The position numbers were made by a program, and so were the translations under genes. The notes below the pieces were generated by a model. That model was not told where the DNA came from. It saw only the letters and a program-made list of their open reading frames with translations, and did no database searches. A DNA stretch of 43,646 nt, from IMG/VR virus record IMGVR_UViG_3300045125_000005, positions 1-43,646 of that record; one strand, written 5' to 3'. Below, piece after piece: positions 6,012 through 15,032 of the stretch. Positions within the stretch are counted from its first letter, which is position 1, and every line of letters begins with the position of its first letter. The DNA comes from a virus.

Positions 6012-6267
6012 CCACATCGATGACTACATGGACAGGCTTACGGATGATCAGATCAAAGCAATGATCAGAAATCCTAAGTCATGGAAAGGTTTGATGTGGT
6101 TGTGGGGATGTAACGAGGCTGCGCTTGCTGAATCCCTCCTCGACTGTTACTTTGGTCGCCTAAACGGAAAGAGAACATATGTCAATGAGCGAAGAAGAAC
6201 AAATGATGAAAGAATCCATCTCTCCCTTGAGCGGGAAGGACTTGGAGATGCAGATCGCCCGACTTGA
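5977..6267 (+). CDS. Hypothetical protein, 96 aa; 3' end overlaps next gene
   Basis: Unrecognised. The N-terminal two thirds look genuine (DDYMDRLTDDQIKAMIRNPK, then a Trp-rich helix WKGLMWLWGCNEAALAESLL). The last 29 codons overlap the next gene by 89 bases and are low-complexity and Arg-rich, so a lost base near 6170-6180 may have pushed it past its true stop; the real protein may be about 70 aa. Start ATG 5977 overlaps the end of the previous gene. Confidence 0.5.
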   Translation: MKEQLHTTRDRNHIDDYMDRLTDDQIKAMIRNPKSWKGLMWLWGCNEAALAESLLDCYFGRLNGKRTYVNERRRTNDERIHLSLEREGLGDADRPT

Positions 6268-6529
6268 CAGCATGATCTGCGTCCCGCCCGGAACCCTGCT
6301 TCAAATCCCCCTTCGTAAGGGCGGGGTAAAGGTCGGCGGCGACCTGTCCATCACCCCTTACAAGGTGGATGACGATTCAGGTAATTCTGTGTGGTTTGCC
6401 GAGGTTCAACTTGACATCGGTACGGTTCTTCAAGTCTACAACGATGACGAGAACTATCTCCCTATCCTTCAGGCGACGTTCCTTTGTATGAAGAAAGAGA
6501 ACTTCGCCGTCTACAAGAAAGCAGAATAA
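6179..6529 (+). CDS. Hypothetical protein, 116 aa
   Basis: Unrecognised. It begins with an acidic helix (MSMSEEEQMMKESI) and continues as an apparently beta-rich domain (LLQIPLRKGGVKVGGDLSI, VWFAEVQLDIGTVLQVYNDD). GGAAAGAGAAC lies upstream of ATG 6179; a second ATG two codons later is also possible. Its stop is one base from the integrase start, so both are likely on one transcript. No membrane segment. Confidence 0.65.
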   Translation: MSMSEEEQMMKESISPLSGKDLEMQIARLDSMICVPPGTLLQIPLRKGGVKVGGDLSITPYKVDDDSGNSVWFAEVQLDIGTVLQVYNDDENYLPILQATFLCMKKENFAVYKKAE

Positions 6530-6530
6530 G

Positions 6531-7331
6531 ATGAGGATCAAGACTCTTTTGAATGATCACGTTTGGCCGCGCAAGTGGTCAAAGAATAAGACGGGTGCGG
6601 AGTCCATGCGTAACGCCATGCGCGTTGCTGCCCTGCTTCAAAACCCTTCTGTCAAGGACATTACTTGTCCATCCTTGGACAAGGTAGCCCAATGTCTTCT
6701 CGCTGAGGGGCTGAGTGGTGCTACGGTTAACCGTCACATGGCGGCTATCTCCTATGCCCTCAAGGTGGCATGGCGTATCGGTGAGATCGAGGCTGTGCCT
6801 CCGATGCCTGAGATGCAAAAGGAACGTATGCGTGAACGATGCCTCACCCGTGGAGAGATCGACGAGTTGTGTACGAAGATCACATCGCAACGGGTGTGTG
6901 ATCTGATCCGATTCCTCTACGACACGGGGATGCGAGTGCAAGAAGCACTTAACCTCAAGTGGGAGGACATCGAAGATGGCCACGCCCGTGTGCGTACCCT
7001 CAAGGGCGGCGCACACCGCATCGTTCCCCTCACCAGGGTAGCCCTTGCCACACTCCGCAAGGAGGATCCCGTCATGGTGTGGCGGGTCTCTCAGGACAGC
7101 CTGAACTGGAACTTCCGGGCTGCTCGCGAACGCTCGTCGATGCGTGGACAAGAGGACGTAGTGCCTCATGCCCTACGCCATTCGGCTGCGTCCCGCCTTG
7201 TCGCTGCCGGGGCTGACATTGCTATGGTCAAGGAGTTCCTTGGCCATCGCAACATCACCACCACCATGCGTTACGTTCACTTGAACAAGGAACGCTTGAA
7301 GAAGGCGGCATCCTTGTTGGATAAGTCGTGA
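6531..7331 (+). CDS. int: Tyrosine recombinase / phage integrase, 266 aa
   Basis: Site-specific recombinase that would catalyse phage-host integration. The N-terminal core-binding domain (residues 1-100) contains LSGATVNRHMAAISYALKVA, typical of SAM-like integrase domains. The catalytic domain has all expected residues: Arg135 (DTGMRVQEALNLKW), Lys158 in the beta hairpin (LKGGAHRIVPL), His213-Arg216 (PHALRHSAASRL), His239 (EFLGHRNITTT) and the nucleophile Tyr248 (MRYVHLN). It is therefore predicted active. It has no arm-binding N-terminal domain, so it is a short XerC/D-like type. It lies just upstream of RNA polymerase, the position of integrases in several T7-like marine cyanophages and pelagiphages. 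No excisionase or repressor was recognised. The attachment site may involve one of the tRNA-like elements at 1253 or 2932. Confidence 0.93.
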   Translation: MRIKTLLNDHVWPRKWSKNKTGAESMRNAMRVAALLQNPSVKDITCPSLDKVAQCLLAEGLSGATVNRHMAAISYALKVAWRIGEIEAVPPMPEMQKERMRERCLTRGEIDELCTKITSQRVCDLIRFLYDTGMRVQEALNLKWEDIEDGHARVRTLKGGAHRIVPLTRVALATLRKEDPVMVWRVSQDSLNWNFRAARERSSMRGQEDVVPHALRHSAASRLVAAGADIAMVKEFLGHRNITTTMRYVHLNKERLKKAASLLDKS

Positions 7332-7351
7332 ACTGGAGGCAGAGGTATGTG

Positions 7352-7375
7352 AATAGGGTTAAGGAAAACCCTATT
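7352..7375 (+). terminator. Hairpin after integrase
   Basis: AATAGGGTT (7352-7360) pairs with AACCCTATT (7367-7375) around a six-base loop, 20 bases after the integrase stop. There is no long T-tract downstream, so it may be a weak terminator or processing site. Since integrase transcription is often insulated from early genes, a termination role is plausible. Confidence 0.45.
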
Positions 7376-7427
7376 GGCTTGGGATATCTACAAGAAAAAG
7401 AAAAACAAATGTAAGAAGGAGTGGAAG

Positions 7428-7641
7428 ATGAGAAACGCAGAGAAAGTCAAGGAACAACGGAATAGGTGGTATGCAATTAAGCACCGCAGATCCCGTATGG
7501 ACGGCAAAGAAAAAGGATGCCGACAAGTCTCGATACATGAGGATTAAGAATGATCCTGTTAAGTATGCTGCATATTTGGAAGCGCAGAACAAACGCGCAA
7601 GAAACCGTTACGCGAGGAAGCAACTTGAAGCCAATCAATGA
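7428..7641 (+). CDS. Small very basic protein, frameshifted
   Basis: AAGGAGTGGAAG precedes ATG 7428, which reads MRNAEKVKEQRNRWYAIKHR. A second frame picks up DADKSRYMRIKNDPVKYAAY and ends NRYARKQLEANQ at 7641. An extra base in the CCC at 7492-7494 would explain the break; joined product about 70 aa. The repeated Arg/Lys/Tyr pattern resembles the basic N-terminal arms of phage HNH endonucleases and terminase accessory proteins, but no HNH motif is present. It is most simply a small nucleic-acid-binding protein. A start at ATG 7471 in the second frame is the alternative. Confidence 0.5.
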
Positions 7642-7858
7642 ATGGACGAACGAAGAGATCGTGGCCGACTTGTTCAATGCAGCGGGTCGGTACGAGAAAG
7701 CCACCCCGGAGCAGCAGGAGTTCATCGACCGCATCCTGAATGAACGGGTGCGGGAGGTAGCCCTTGATGTGCGGTCTAGGGTAGGGGAGAACCCCGGTAA
7801 GTTCACCGAAGAGCGTGATGCTGCGCTCAAGGAACTGCTCAAGATCCATCATGGATGA
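7625..7858 (+). CDS. Hypothetical protein, 77 aa, TTG start
   Basis: Unrecognised acidic helical protein (EEIVADLFNAAGRYEKATPE, then FTEERDAALKELLKIHH). I place the start at TTG 7625 because GAGGAAG lies about six bases upstream, and the further upstream reading is low-quality and overlaps the preceding gene. It overlaps the previous stop by 17 bases and its own stop overlaps the RNA polymerase ATG, so the three genes form a tightly coupled set. Confidence 0.6.
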   Translation: MKPINEWTNEEIVADLFNAAGRYEKATPEQQEFIDRILNERVREVALDVRSRVGENPGKFTEERDAALKELLKIHHG

Positions 7859-10000
7859 GCAAGCAATGGTCACGGAGGGAGGCGGCGAACAATCGCTGCT
7901 CTCTCCCGCATCAACAATGGGAACCTGACTAACTCAGAGATAGGTAGTCAGATCCTTAGCGTTGTGTTGAGTGACTATGCTAAAGCAATCGAAGACTGGT
8001 CGAAGGATGCACGCCCCGCTCGGGCTAACGCCCTCGCTCAGTTACCTATCGAAACCCTTGGCTTTTTGCCTAGCGCAGCCATCGCTGCCAAGGTAATCCT
8101 TGATAGCCTAGGCAAGGCAACGACCGCTAATCGGTTGGCGTTTGCCATAGCCAAGATGATTGAGGTTGAAACAACTGCTCAAGGATTGAGTAAACGAGCA
8201 TTGAGGTTTGCGTCCAAGTTACAGCGCACCCAAGAATCCCTCGTCACCGCCGCATCCCGTGTCGGGTCTGAGATAAAGATAGTTCAGTATAACGACAGGA
8301 TCAGAGCCTCGATTGGGTTGCTGCTCATCGAGTTGTTCCGTTGTTCTACTGGATTGATTGATCTTCAGATCGTGCGGAAGCGGCGATCCACCCCAAGAGT
8401 GGTAGTGCCTAGTCAGGAACTACTGGACTGGATGGATCAGGCTATTCAGAAGAAGGCGTACCTGCGTCCCCGGTATGGGGTGATGGATAATCTACCATCC
8501 GACTGGTCTTCCCAGTACGACGGCGGTTATAACACCCTTCGGTTGCGTGGCTTGATCAAAGGCGTGGACGATTATGTGTTTGATCCTAATGCTTTGTGGG
8601 TGCGTGCGGTTAACAGGCTACAGCGTCAGCCTTGGTGTGTGCTTGAGCATACACTTGATGAAATCGTGCGGATTTATGGGGATAATCGAGGGAAAGAAGC
8701 CCTTGGTTTGAACGTGCTTGAGCATAGTAAGAGCGAGATCCGTCAGAAAGTTTTGCATCAACGGTACGTCAACTCGTTACAGCATCGGTACGAGGAACAG
8801 CGGATCATCGCCACCGCTGCCGAGGCGCGAAGGACAGCGTTTTACTATCCTTGGTTCTGCGATTTCCGTGGACGGATGTATCCCATCCCATCCGGGTTCA
8901 ATCCCCAAGGCCAGTCGCTAGCGCGGGGTCTATTAGCCTTCCCGCCTGAGCCTGTTGACGATCAAGTGTGGTGGGAGCGGGGCGAGAAACTACTGGGATG
9001 CGATTCCCTAGCCTTCACTAAGGCATGGGATGGTTCAGCCTATAACCTCCCGCCCGATGCCCCCGATCCCATCCGCGCCCTAGGCTACCTACACGAATCG
9101 CGTCGCTACCTTCGTGAAGGCGCGTCGTTTCGTAGTGGCTACCCCCTGTTCGTTGATGGTAAATGCAATGGGTTGCAGATGATCTCGCTACTCATGCGTG
9201 ACCATGCCCTTGCTGAAGCCACCAACGTAGTAGGCGTAGGAAAGGATATTTACTTAGACGTAGCCACTAAGATAGTAGAGCGACTTAGTGCTGATCGAGA
9301 CAACCCCAAGGCTCTACGTCTAATCACCTTATTCAAAGGCCACCTGCCCCGCGCCTTATCCAAGCGGGTAGTAATGGTTATTCCTTATGGGGCTACCCAA
9401 CACACCATCCGTGAAGTCATCACCGCTTGGTATGACGAGGTGTTATGGGCAATCAACGTTAAGTTCCATAAGGAAGACAAAGATGTTATTTCTTATTTAG
9501 CCTCCATCTTTTGGGACATCATCAGAAATGTGTACCCTTCTTGCTTGGTGGCCCTTGATAAGTTCCGTGAGATTGCTAGTACTTTCGACCGCGAACTAAC
9601 GTGGACTTCGCCCTCAGGCTTCCCGGTTACACAGGTTTATCGGAAGTCAAAGAAGGTGCGGGTAGTTACGTTTGTTCATGGCAAGACCATGATTCAGAAA
9701 GTCAGGCAGCAGCACGGCATTGATCGTAAAGCAATGAAGGAAGGGTTACTCCCTAACTTCATCCATAGCCTTGATGCTGCTATCGCCCACAAGATCGTGA
9801 GCGCATGGCCTGAGGATCGTCCCATCGTCAGCATCCACGATGGCTTTGGTACTACATCTAATTACCTTAATGACCTACGTCAGGTCATCAAGGAATCGGT
9901 TGAATGGGTGTTCGCCCAACAACCGCACATCGCCCCGCCGATTAGCCTAAATGTTTTATCGGATACCCCGATACCTATCGGCAACTTTATGTACGACTGA
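7851..10000 (+). CDS. Single-subunit T7-type RNA polymerase
   Basis: DNA-directed RNA polymerase that transcribes middle and late phage genes. Numbering from GTG 7964 (clear continuous frame, 678 aa), the catalytic core is complete: FRGRMYPIPSGFNPQG before motif A; Asp398 (FVDGKCNGLQ); motif B with Lys467 and Tyr475 (SKRVVMVIPYG, same eight-residue spacing as T7 K631/Y639); motif C His625-Asp626 (VSIHDGFGT). The true N-terminus probably begins at ATG 7851, which overlaps the previous stop: adding one G at 7877-7879 gives MDEQAMVTEGRRRTIAALSR and runs into the 7964 frame, total about 716 aa. That is shorter than T7 (883 aa), mainly in the N-terminal promoter-binding part. The promoter sequence it recognises was not identified. 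Confidence 0.95.
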
Positions 10001-10007
10001 GTAAACC

Positions 10008-10658
10008 ATGAACAACACCAACAACAAGCCGCTTCTTCCGCAAATCAAGGGTGTCACCCCCGCTGCTCCGTGCGTGTGGCCCCGCATCGAAGCCCCCGAT
10101 TTCAAGTTCACCCCGGATGGGTTGTACTCCATCGGGGTGTTGCTTGACCCCAAGGATTCTGCGTCCAAGCGTTTGATCTCTCAGATCGAGAAGGTCTATG
10201 CTGCTACTTGCGCTGCGATTCAGTCGACGTTGCCGAAGGGTAAGACGTTTCGTAAGAACGATCTTCCTATGAAGCCTTACCTCACCAAGGAAGGTGAGGA
10301 CACGGGTAAGGTCATCATCTCCTTCAAGATGAAGGCTAAAGGTAAGACCCGTGATGGGCGTGAGTTTGAGAAGAAGCCCGTGATCTTCGACCGCTACGCT
10401 CGCCCTGTGACCGAGGACATCGGCATCGGTGGTGGGTCTGTGGTCAAGGTTTCGTTCGTCGCTCGCGGGTTTTACGTCCCTGCTATCGGTGTCGGTGTGA
10501 CGATCATCCTTGAGGCTGTGCAAGTCATCGACCTCAAGCGCGGGTTCAATAAGAACGACCCCACATCGTATGGATTCTCCGCTGAAGAGGCCGCTGATCA
10601 GGACACCGAAGGTCAGCCGGAACAGGCCACTTCTTCCGAGGAAAGCGTGGACTTCTGA
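10008..10658 (+). CDS. Single-stranded DNA-binding protein (gp2.5-like)
   Basis: Binds ssDNA and coordinates polymerase and helicase at the fork. 216 aa, close to T7 gp2.5 (232 aa). The body looks like an OB fold rich in beta strands (GLYSIGVLLDPKDSASKRLI, KVSFVARGFYVPAIGVGVTI). The C-terminus is acidic and ends in an aromatic residue (EESVDF), the hallmark of T7-type and bacterial SSB tails that contact partner proteins. The family resembles DUF2815. It sits right after RNA polymerase, and its stop overlaps the endonuclease start (TGATG), as expected for a replication operon. Confidence 0.85.
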   Translation: MNNTNNKPLLPQIKGVTPAAPCVWPRIEAPDFKFTPDGLYSIGVLLDPKDSASKRLISQIEKVYAATCAAIQSTLPKGKTFRKNDLPMKPYLTKEGEDTGKVIISFKMKAKGKTRDGREFEKKPVIFDRYARPVTEDIGIGGGSVVKVSFVARGFYVPAIGVGVTIILEAVQVIDLKRGFNKNDPTSYGFSAEEAADQDTEGQPEQATSSEESVDF

Positions 10659-11035
10659 TGAATAGTCGAGAGAAAGGTAAGCGCGGGGAACGTCAGGCTG
10701 CTGAAGCCTTGAAGTCTATCCTTGGTTGGCAAGCCTTTCGCTCGGCTCAGGTCAGCGGAAAGTTCTCCGCTGACTTGCTTGGTGTCCCGGCTAAGGTGCA
10801 TTGTGAAGTTAAGTTCTACGAATCTATCGCAGCACTCCGCTTCATGGCGCAAGCAGTCCGGGATGCCAAGCCTAATCAGATTCCGTTCGTAGTAATGCGA
10901 GAGAATAAGTCACCCGATTGGGTGGTAATGGTCAGACTTAAAGACTTGAAGGAGTTGACAGATGTCATTCAAAGAGGAGAAGGAAGCGACGTTTCTGTTC
11001 CACGAACCTTGCCCGAAGTGCGGGAGCAAGGATAA
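10658..11035 (+). CDS. Endonuclease, Holliday-junction-resolvase-like (gp3-like)
   Basis: Predicted PD-(D/E)XK nuclease cleaving branched DNA; in T7 the equivalent gp3 resolves junctions and supplies host DNA breakdown. Visible catalytic pattern: Glu11 (KGKRGERQAAEAL), Asp39 (KFSADLLG), Glu50-Val-Lys52 (HCEVKFYE). Length 125 aa versus 149 for T7 gp3. The basic N-terminus and GKRGER motif recall archaeal-type Hjc resolvases more than T7 gp3 itself. The last ~24 codons overlap the primase start by 74 bases, so the native stop may be nearer 10958 and the tail an indel artefact. Coupled to SSB by TGATG overlap. Confidence 0.82.
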   Translation: MNSREKGKRGERQAAEALKSILGWQAFRSAQVSGKFSADLLGVPAKVHCEVKFYESIAALRFMAQAVRDAKPNQIPFVVMRENKSPDWVVMVRLKDLKELTDVIQRGEGSDVSVPRTLPEVREQG

Positions 11036-12574
11036 CCTTGCACGCTATGACGATGGTCATGGCTACTGCTTCGGTTGTCAGTACTACGAGAAGGGCGAAG
11101 GTCAGCCCGGAGAGCCTGAGCCTAAGCAAGTCAACGGTGCGCTGATTCGGTTTACTCCTACTGAGTTAACCAAGCGTCGGATCTCCGAGGATACCTGCCG
11201 CAAGTGGGGCTACGGTGTCGCTCAGTTCGATGGGAAGAATGTGCAGGTTGCCACCTATACGGATAGTCAAGGCAATCCCGTAGCACAGAAGTTGCGGTTC
11301 CCTAACAAGGACTTCATCATCCTTGGCGACATCAAGTCTGCCGTGTTGTATGGGCAGAATCTGTGGCGCGATACGGGAAAGATGGTCATCGTTACCGAAG
11401 GCGAGATTGATGCGCTGTCGGTATCGGAGATTCAATCAAACAAATGGCCCGTCGTTAGCATCCCTACTGGTGCTAGCGGGGCAGTCAAGGCGATCAAGAA
11501 ATCCCTTGATTGGTTGCAGACGTTTGAGTCCGTTATCCTGATGTTCGATAACGACGAGCCGGGGCAGGAGGCAGCACGCAAGTGCGCTGAGTTGTTTGCC
11601 CCCGGCAAATGCAAGATCGCCTCTCTCCCCTCAAGGATGCCAACGATATGTTGGTTGCGGGGCGCGGTAGCGAGGTGATCACGGCTGCATGGCAAGCCAA
11701 GGCATACCGTCCTGATGGGATCTTGGACGGGAACGATGTGTTTGCGCTGCTCAATGGTCGTAAGAAAGCGTTTACCCTAGGGCAGTACGACTGCCTGAAA
11801 CTACAGGCGATGACCCGTGGATTACGGTCACGGGAGATCGTCACGATCTGTGCGGGATCGGGCGTAGGTAAGTCTGAGTTTACTCGCGCCATTGCGTATA
11901 GCCTGATTAAGCAGGGACTGAAGTTGGGCTACATCGCATTGGAAGAGTCGGTTGATCGGACTGCCCTAGGGTTGGTGGGGTTGGAACTTGGGCAGAGGAT
12001 TCACTTCCTCGATGAGCCTGATAAGTACCCCGGATTCCAAGATGCATGGGGCAAGGTGATCACGGATCGGGTGTGGTTCTATGACCACTTCGGTTCGATG
12101 GAGCCTGAGAACCTACTCAACCGTGTGCGGTTCATGCGTACTTCGTTGGGCTGCGACATCGTTGTGCTTGATCACTTGTCCATCGTCATCTCCGGGTTGG
12201 AAGAAGGCGATGAGCGTAGGACGATTGATCAGACCATGACCAAGTTGCGCTCGATCTCGGAGGGTACGGGTGTTGGGATCCTGTTGGTCTCCCACCTGAA
12301 ACGCCCTGCGGGTACGGCACACGAAGAGGGTGGTCAGACTTCCCTTGCTCAACTCCGTGGCTCTGCCGCCATTGGACAGTTGTCCGATATCGTCATTGGG
12401 TTGGAGCGGAACCAACAGGACGAGATCAATAAGCACATCACGACTGTGCGTATTCTCAAGAATCGGTACACCGGGGAGACCGGGGTGGCGGGGTTCCTTG
12501 CCTACGATTCCTTGACGGGGCGCATGAGCGAGACGGCTGAACCCCTGACTGCTACCGAAACCGAGGACTTCTAA
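10962..12574 (+). CDS. Primase-helicase (gp4-like), one-base frameshift
   Basis: Bifunctional replicative primase and ring helicase, about 537 aa joined (T7 gp4A 566). Order: N-terminal zinc finger with Cys17, Cys20, Cys36 and Cys39 (CPKC...CFGC) for primer-site recognition; TOPRIM domain (VIVTEGEIDALSV and ILMFDNDEPGQEAA) for primer synthesis; linker; RecA-like helicase with Walker A GSGVGKSEF, Walker B DIVVLDHLSIV, and a C-terminal RILKNRYTGE arginine segment. The frame breaks at CCCC (11627-11630); one more C gives ASLPLKDANDMLVAG. All catalytic motifs are present, so the enzyme is judged intact. AAGGAG precedes ATG 10962. Its stop overlaps the next start (TAATG). Confidence 0.93.
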
Positions 12575-12909
12575 TGGAAGGACGCAAGTCCGATAACGAC
12601 AAGTTGAGGTATGACCTCATCCCTGTCTTTGCCCTTCAGGAGACTGTAAGGGTGCTTAACTACGGGGCGCATAAGTATGGCCCCGACAACTGGCGCAAGG
12701 TTCCTGACCTTCGCCGTAGGTATGTGGCTGCTGCCATGCGCCACATCGAGGCGTACCGAATGGGTGAAAGGAACGATCCTGAATCGGCCCTAGCCCACCT
12801 CGCCCATGCCTGTTCCTCCCTCATGTTCATCTTAGAAGACCACCTTAACCCGGAGCCTCCTGATGTTGATCTCTTCAATAGCCAACCAAACCGATACTTA
12901 TACTTATGA
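12574..12909 (+). CDS. dATP/dGTP diphosphohydrolase-like protein (DUF5664 type)
   Basis: 111 aa, matching the 'dATP/dGTP diphosphohydrolase N-terminal' (DUF5664) pattern: SDNDKLRYDLIPVFALQETV, YGAHKYGPDNWRKV, RRYVAAAMRHIEAYRMGE and DPESALAHLAHACSSLMFIL. Family members are MazG-like all-helical pyrophosphatases expected to hydrolyse purine dNTPs and shift the phage nucleotide pool; the acidic and His residues of RHIEA, DPESALAHLAHA would hold metal. In Z-genome phages related enzymes work with a PurZ synthase, but no PurZ gene is visible here, so ordinary nucleotide-pool control is more likely. Translation is coupled to the primase-helicase by TAATG. Confidence 0.7.
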   Translation: MEGRKSDNDKLRYDLIPVFALQETVRVLNYGAHKYGPDNWRKVPDLRRRYVAAAMRHIEAYRMGERNDPESALAHLAHACSSLMFILEDHLNPEPPDVDLFNSQPNRYLYL

Positions 12910-13093
12910 TGTGACCGTTACTATTGCCAATAGCAATCGGTCGGTTCGCATCAGCCGTACCATCCATTCCCACTTCGGAATGAAGGCAGCGGTGTCCAAG
13001 GCCGTTGAGGATATAATGCTTAATAACGCCTTGATGATTGCTACCTTGGCGTCAGAGCATATCCATGTCGAGCCACGATCAACTCAGTCTTGA
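12863..13093 (+). CDS. Hypothetical small protein, 76 aa
   Basis: Unrecognised. GGAGCC lies just upstream of ATG 12863. The N-terminal half is beta-prone (TYTYDVTVTIANSNRSVRIS), the rest helical with Met/Ala-rich segments. It overlaps the end of the diphosphohydrolase-like gene by 47 bases and the next gene start by 29 bases. Overlaps of this size suggest minor indels or genuine compaction. No function proposed. Confidence 0.5.
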   Translation: MLISSIANQTDTYTYDVTVTIANSNRSVRISRTIHSHFGMKAAVSKAVEDIMLNNALMIATLASEHIHVEPRSTQS

Positions 13094-13337
13094 GACGCTG
13101 ATGCGTAACTGGGCGATAGGAAGGACTACCTTCACATCGTCCGGTCAAGTCATTGTCGGTACAGGATTGAACACCTTTACTGCCCTTGCTGCGGGTACGG
13201 ATGGGTATGTCCTCACGGCTGACTCATCCGTCCCCGGTGGTGTTAAGTGGGCGGCATCGGGTGGCGGTGGCGGTGGTGGTGGTGGGTCGGGTGCGGTTCA
13301 TGGTGATATCATGAAATGGATTGATATCGGCCTATGA
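13065..13337 (+). CDS. Small fibre-associated protein with glycine run, 90 aa
   Basis: The N-terminal 60 residues contain SSGQVIVGTGLNTFTALAAG and GTDGYVLTADSSVPGGVKWA, the same repeat type (a parameter-like 'VGTxGxxLxADSxxxxGxxW') that occurs three times in the large fibre protein downstream. It ends in a glycine run (SGGGGGGGGGSG) and a short MKWIDIGL tail. This repeat is common in phage fibre stalks and trimerisation segments, so the protein is probably a virion or fibre component. ATG 13065 is preferred to an upstream in-frame start at 13038, which lies inside the preceding gene. Its stop overlaps the fibre start (ATGA). Confidence 0.6.
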   Translation: MSSHDQLSLETLMRNWAIGRTTFTSSGQVIVGTGLNTFTALAAGTDGYVLTADSSVPGGVKWAASGGGGGGGGGSGAVHGDIMKWIDIGL

Positions 13338-15032
13338 AAGCACTTAATACTACTTCTCTCACAATCAAGGGTGTGTTGGCTGCGGCTCCCGCAACCACAC
13401 AGCCTACGTTTGAAGTTTCATATGGCGACCACTCGTCCTCTACCTACGCGGGTAAGGTTGAGTACGGAACTTTTAGCGGAACAACCGCAGTCACGGTTCT
13501 TTCTGCGCCGTCTACTTCTAATCGTGAGCATATTGTTAAGTCGATCACGATTTACAATAAAGACACGGCTAGCGTCACGGCTACGATTTACCTTGACGAT
13601 GGGACGACTACTTCAAACCTGCAAAAGGTAACTCTTCTTGCGGGATACTTTGCTCACTACGAAGCAGGGCATGGTTGGTACACGGCTAGCACGGATGGGT
13701 CGCGCCTTGGGGTGGGGGCAACGGGAGCGCAAGGGCCACAGGGGCCACAAGGCGCAACGGGTGCTACTGGCCCCCAAGGTGTCAAGGGTGATACGGGTGC
13801 TACTGGCCCCCGGTGTCAAGGGTGACACAGGGCACTGGCCCTCAGGGTGTAGCAGGGGCGCAAGGGCCGCAGGTGCTACTGGCCCCCAAGGTGTCAAGGG
13901 TGATACGGGTGCTACTGGCCCCCAAGGTGTCAAGGGTGATACGGGTGCTACTGGCCCCCAAGGTGTTAAGGGTGACACGGGGGCTACTGGCCCTCAGGGT
14001 GCTGATGGCCCTCAAGGCCCACAAGGCGCGACTGGGGCTACTGGCCCCCAAGGTGTTAAGGGTGACACGGGTGCTACCGGGCCTCAGGGTGCTGATGGCC
14101 CTCAAGGCCCACAAGGTGCGGCTGGGGCTACTGGCCCTCAGGGTGTCAAGGGTGACACGGGGGCTACTGGCCCTCAAGGTGTCAAGGGTGATACGGGTGC
14201 TACTGGCCCTCAGGGTGTGGAGGGTGGGACGACTACTCTCACTACCAAGGGTGACATCCTTACTCGCACTTCCTCTGCCCTTGCTCGCCTACCCGTAGGA
14301 ACAAACGGTCAAATCCTTTCGGCTGATTCAACAGCAACAATGGGTCTCGCTTGGGTAGCAAATACTGGTGGTGTTACCGATCACGGTGCCTTGACTGGAT
14401 TGGCTGACGATGACCACACAAAGTACATCTTCGTCGATCCCGCTTCATCAACCCGCAACGTAATCGTTCCCGGAGGCGACTTCAAAGCCCTTGTCGTCAA
14501 GAATTCTGGGTCACAATCGGTGAACCCGTTTGAAATGCAAAATAGCTCGGGGACAGCACGATGCTACATCAGCTACCTGGGCACACTTACCGCCTACGGA
14601 ATGGATGCAACCAACCGCGCCATCACCCAGGTTGCCGATCCCACCAACGCCCAGGACGCCGCTACGAAAGCATATGCTGACACCAAGGTCGCAGCCTCCA
14701 CGCTGACTACCAAGGGTGACCTCTTGGGAAGGACGGCTTCGGCTGTAACTAGAATTCCTGTAGGGACAGATGGCTACTTTTTGAAAGCCGACTCTGCAAA
14801 CGCCAACGGCGTGTCGTGGGCAACGGCAACCTTCTCGTCTGCGCTCACCACCAAGGGCGACATCTTGGTGCGCGATGCGTCTGCGGATACGCGCTTGCCC
14901 GTGGGGACAAGCGGTTACATTCTTTCGGCTAATCCATCTACGGCGACTGGACTGGAATGGATTGCTAACTCAGGTGGGGGCGGCGGTGGATCCGTTCCTG
15001 ACTTTGTTCTCTTTAATCAGGGGATCATTTAA
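13334..15032 (+). CDS. Tail fibre with collagen-like repeats (frame broken in the repeats)
   Basis: Virion adsorption fibre, about 560 aa. Domain order: N-terminal beta domain (1-125, [20 protein letters not shown]); a collagen-like Gly-X-Y region made of [19 protein letters not shown] units (about 13718-14230), which should fold as a triple helix; then three 45-50-residue repeats starting with [40 protein letters not shown] and [20 protein letters not shown], ending in a glycine run. The frame is lost between about 13811 and 13865, where units are missing two and three bases relative to their neighbours, probably from assembly collapse of near-identical repeats. The gene lies between primase-helicase and DNA polymerase, not after gp16 as in T7. 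It lacks a recognisable T7 gp17 N-terminal tail-binding domain. Confidence 0.82.
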
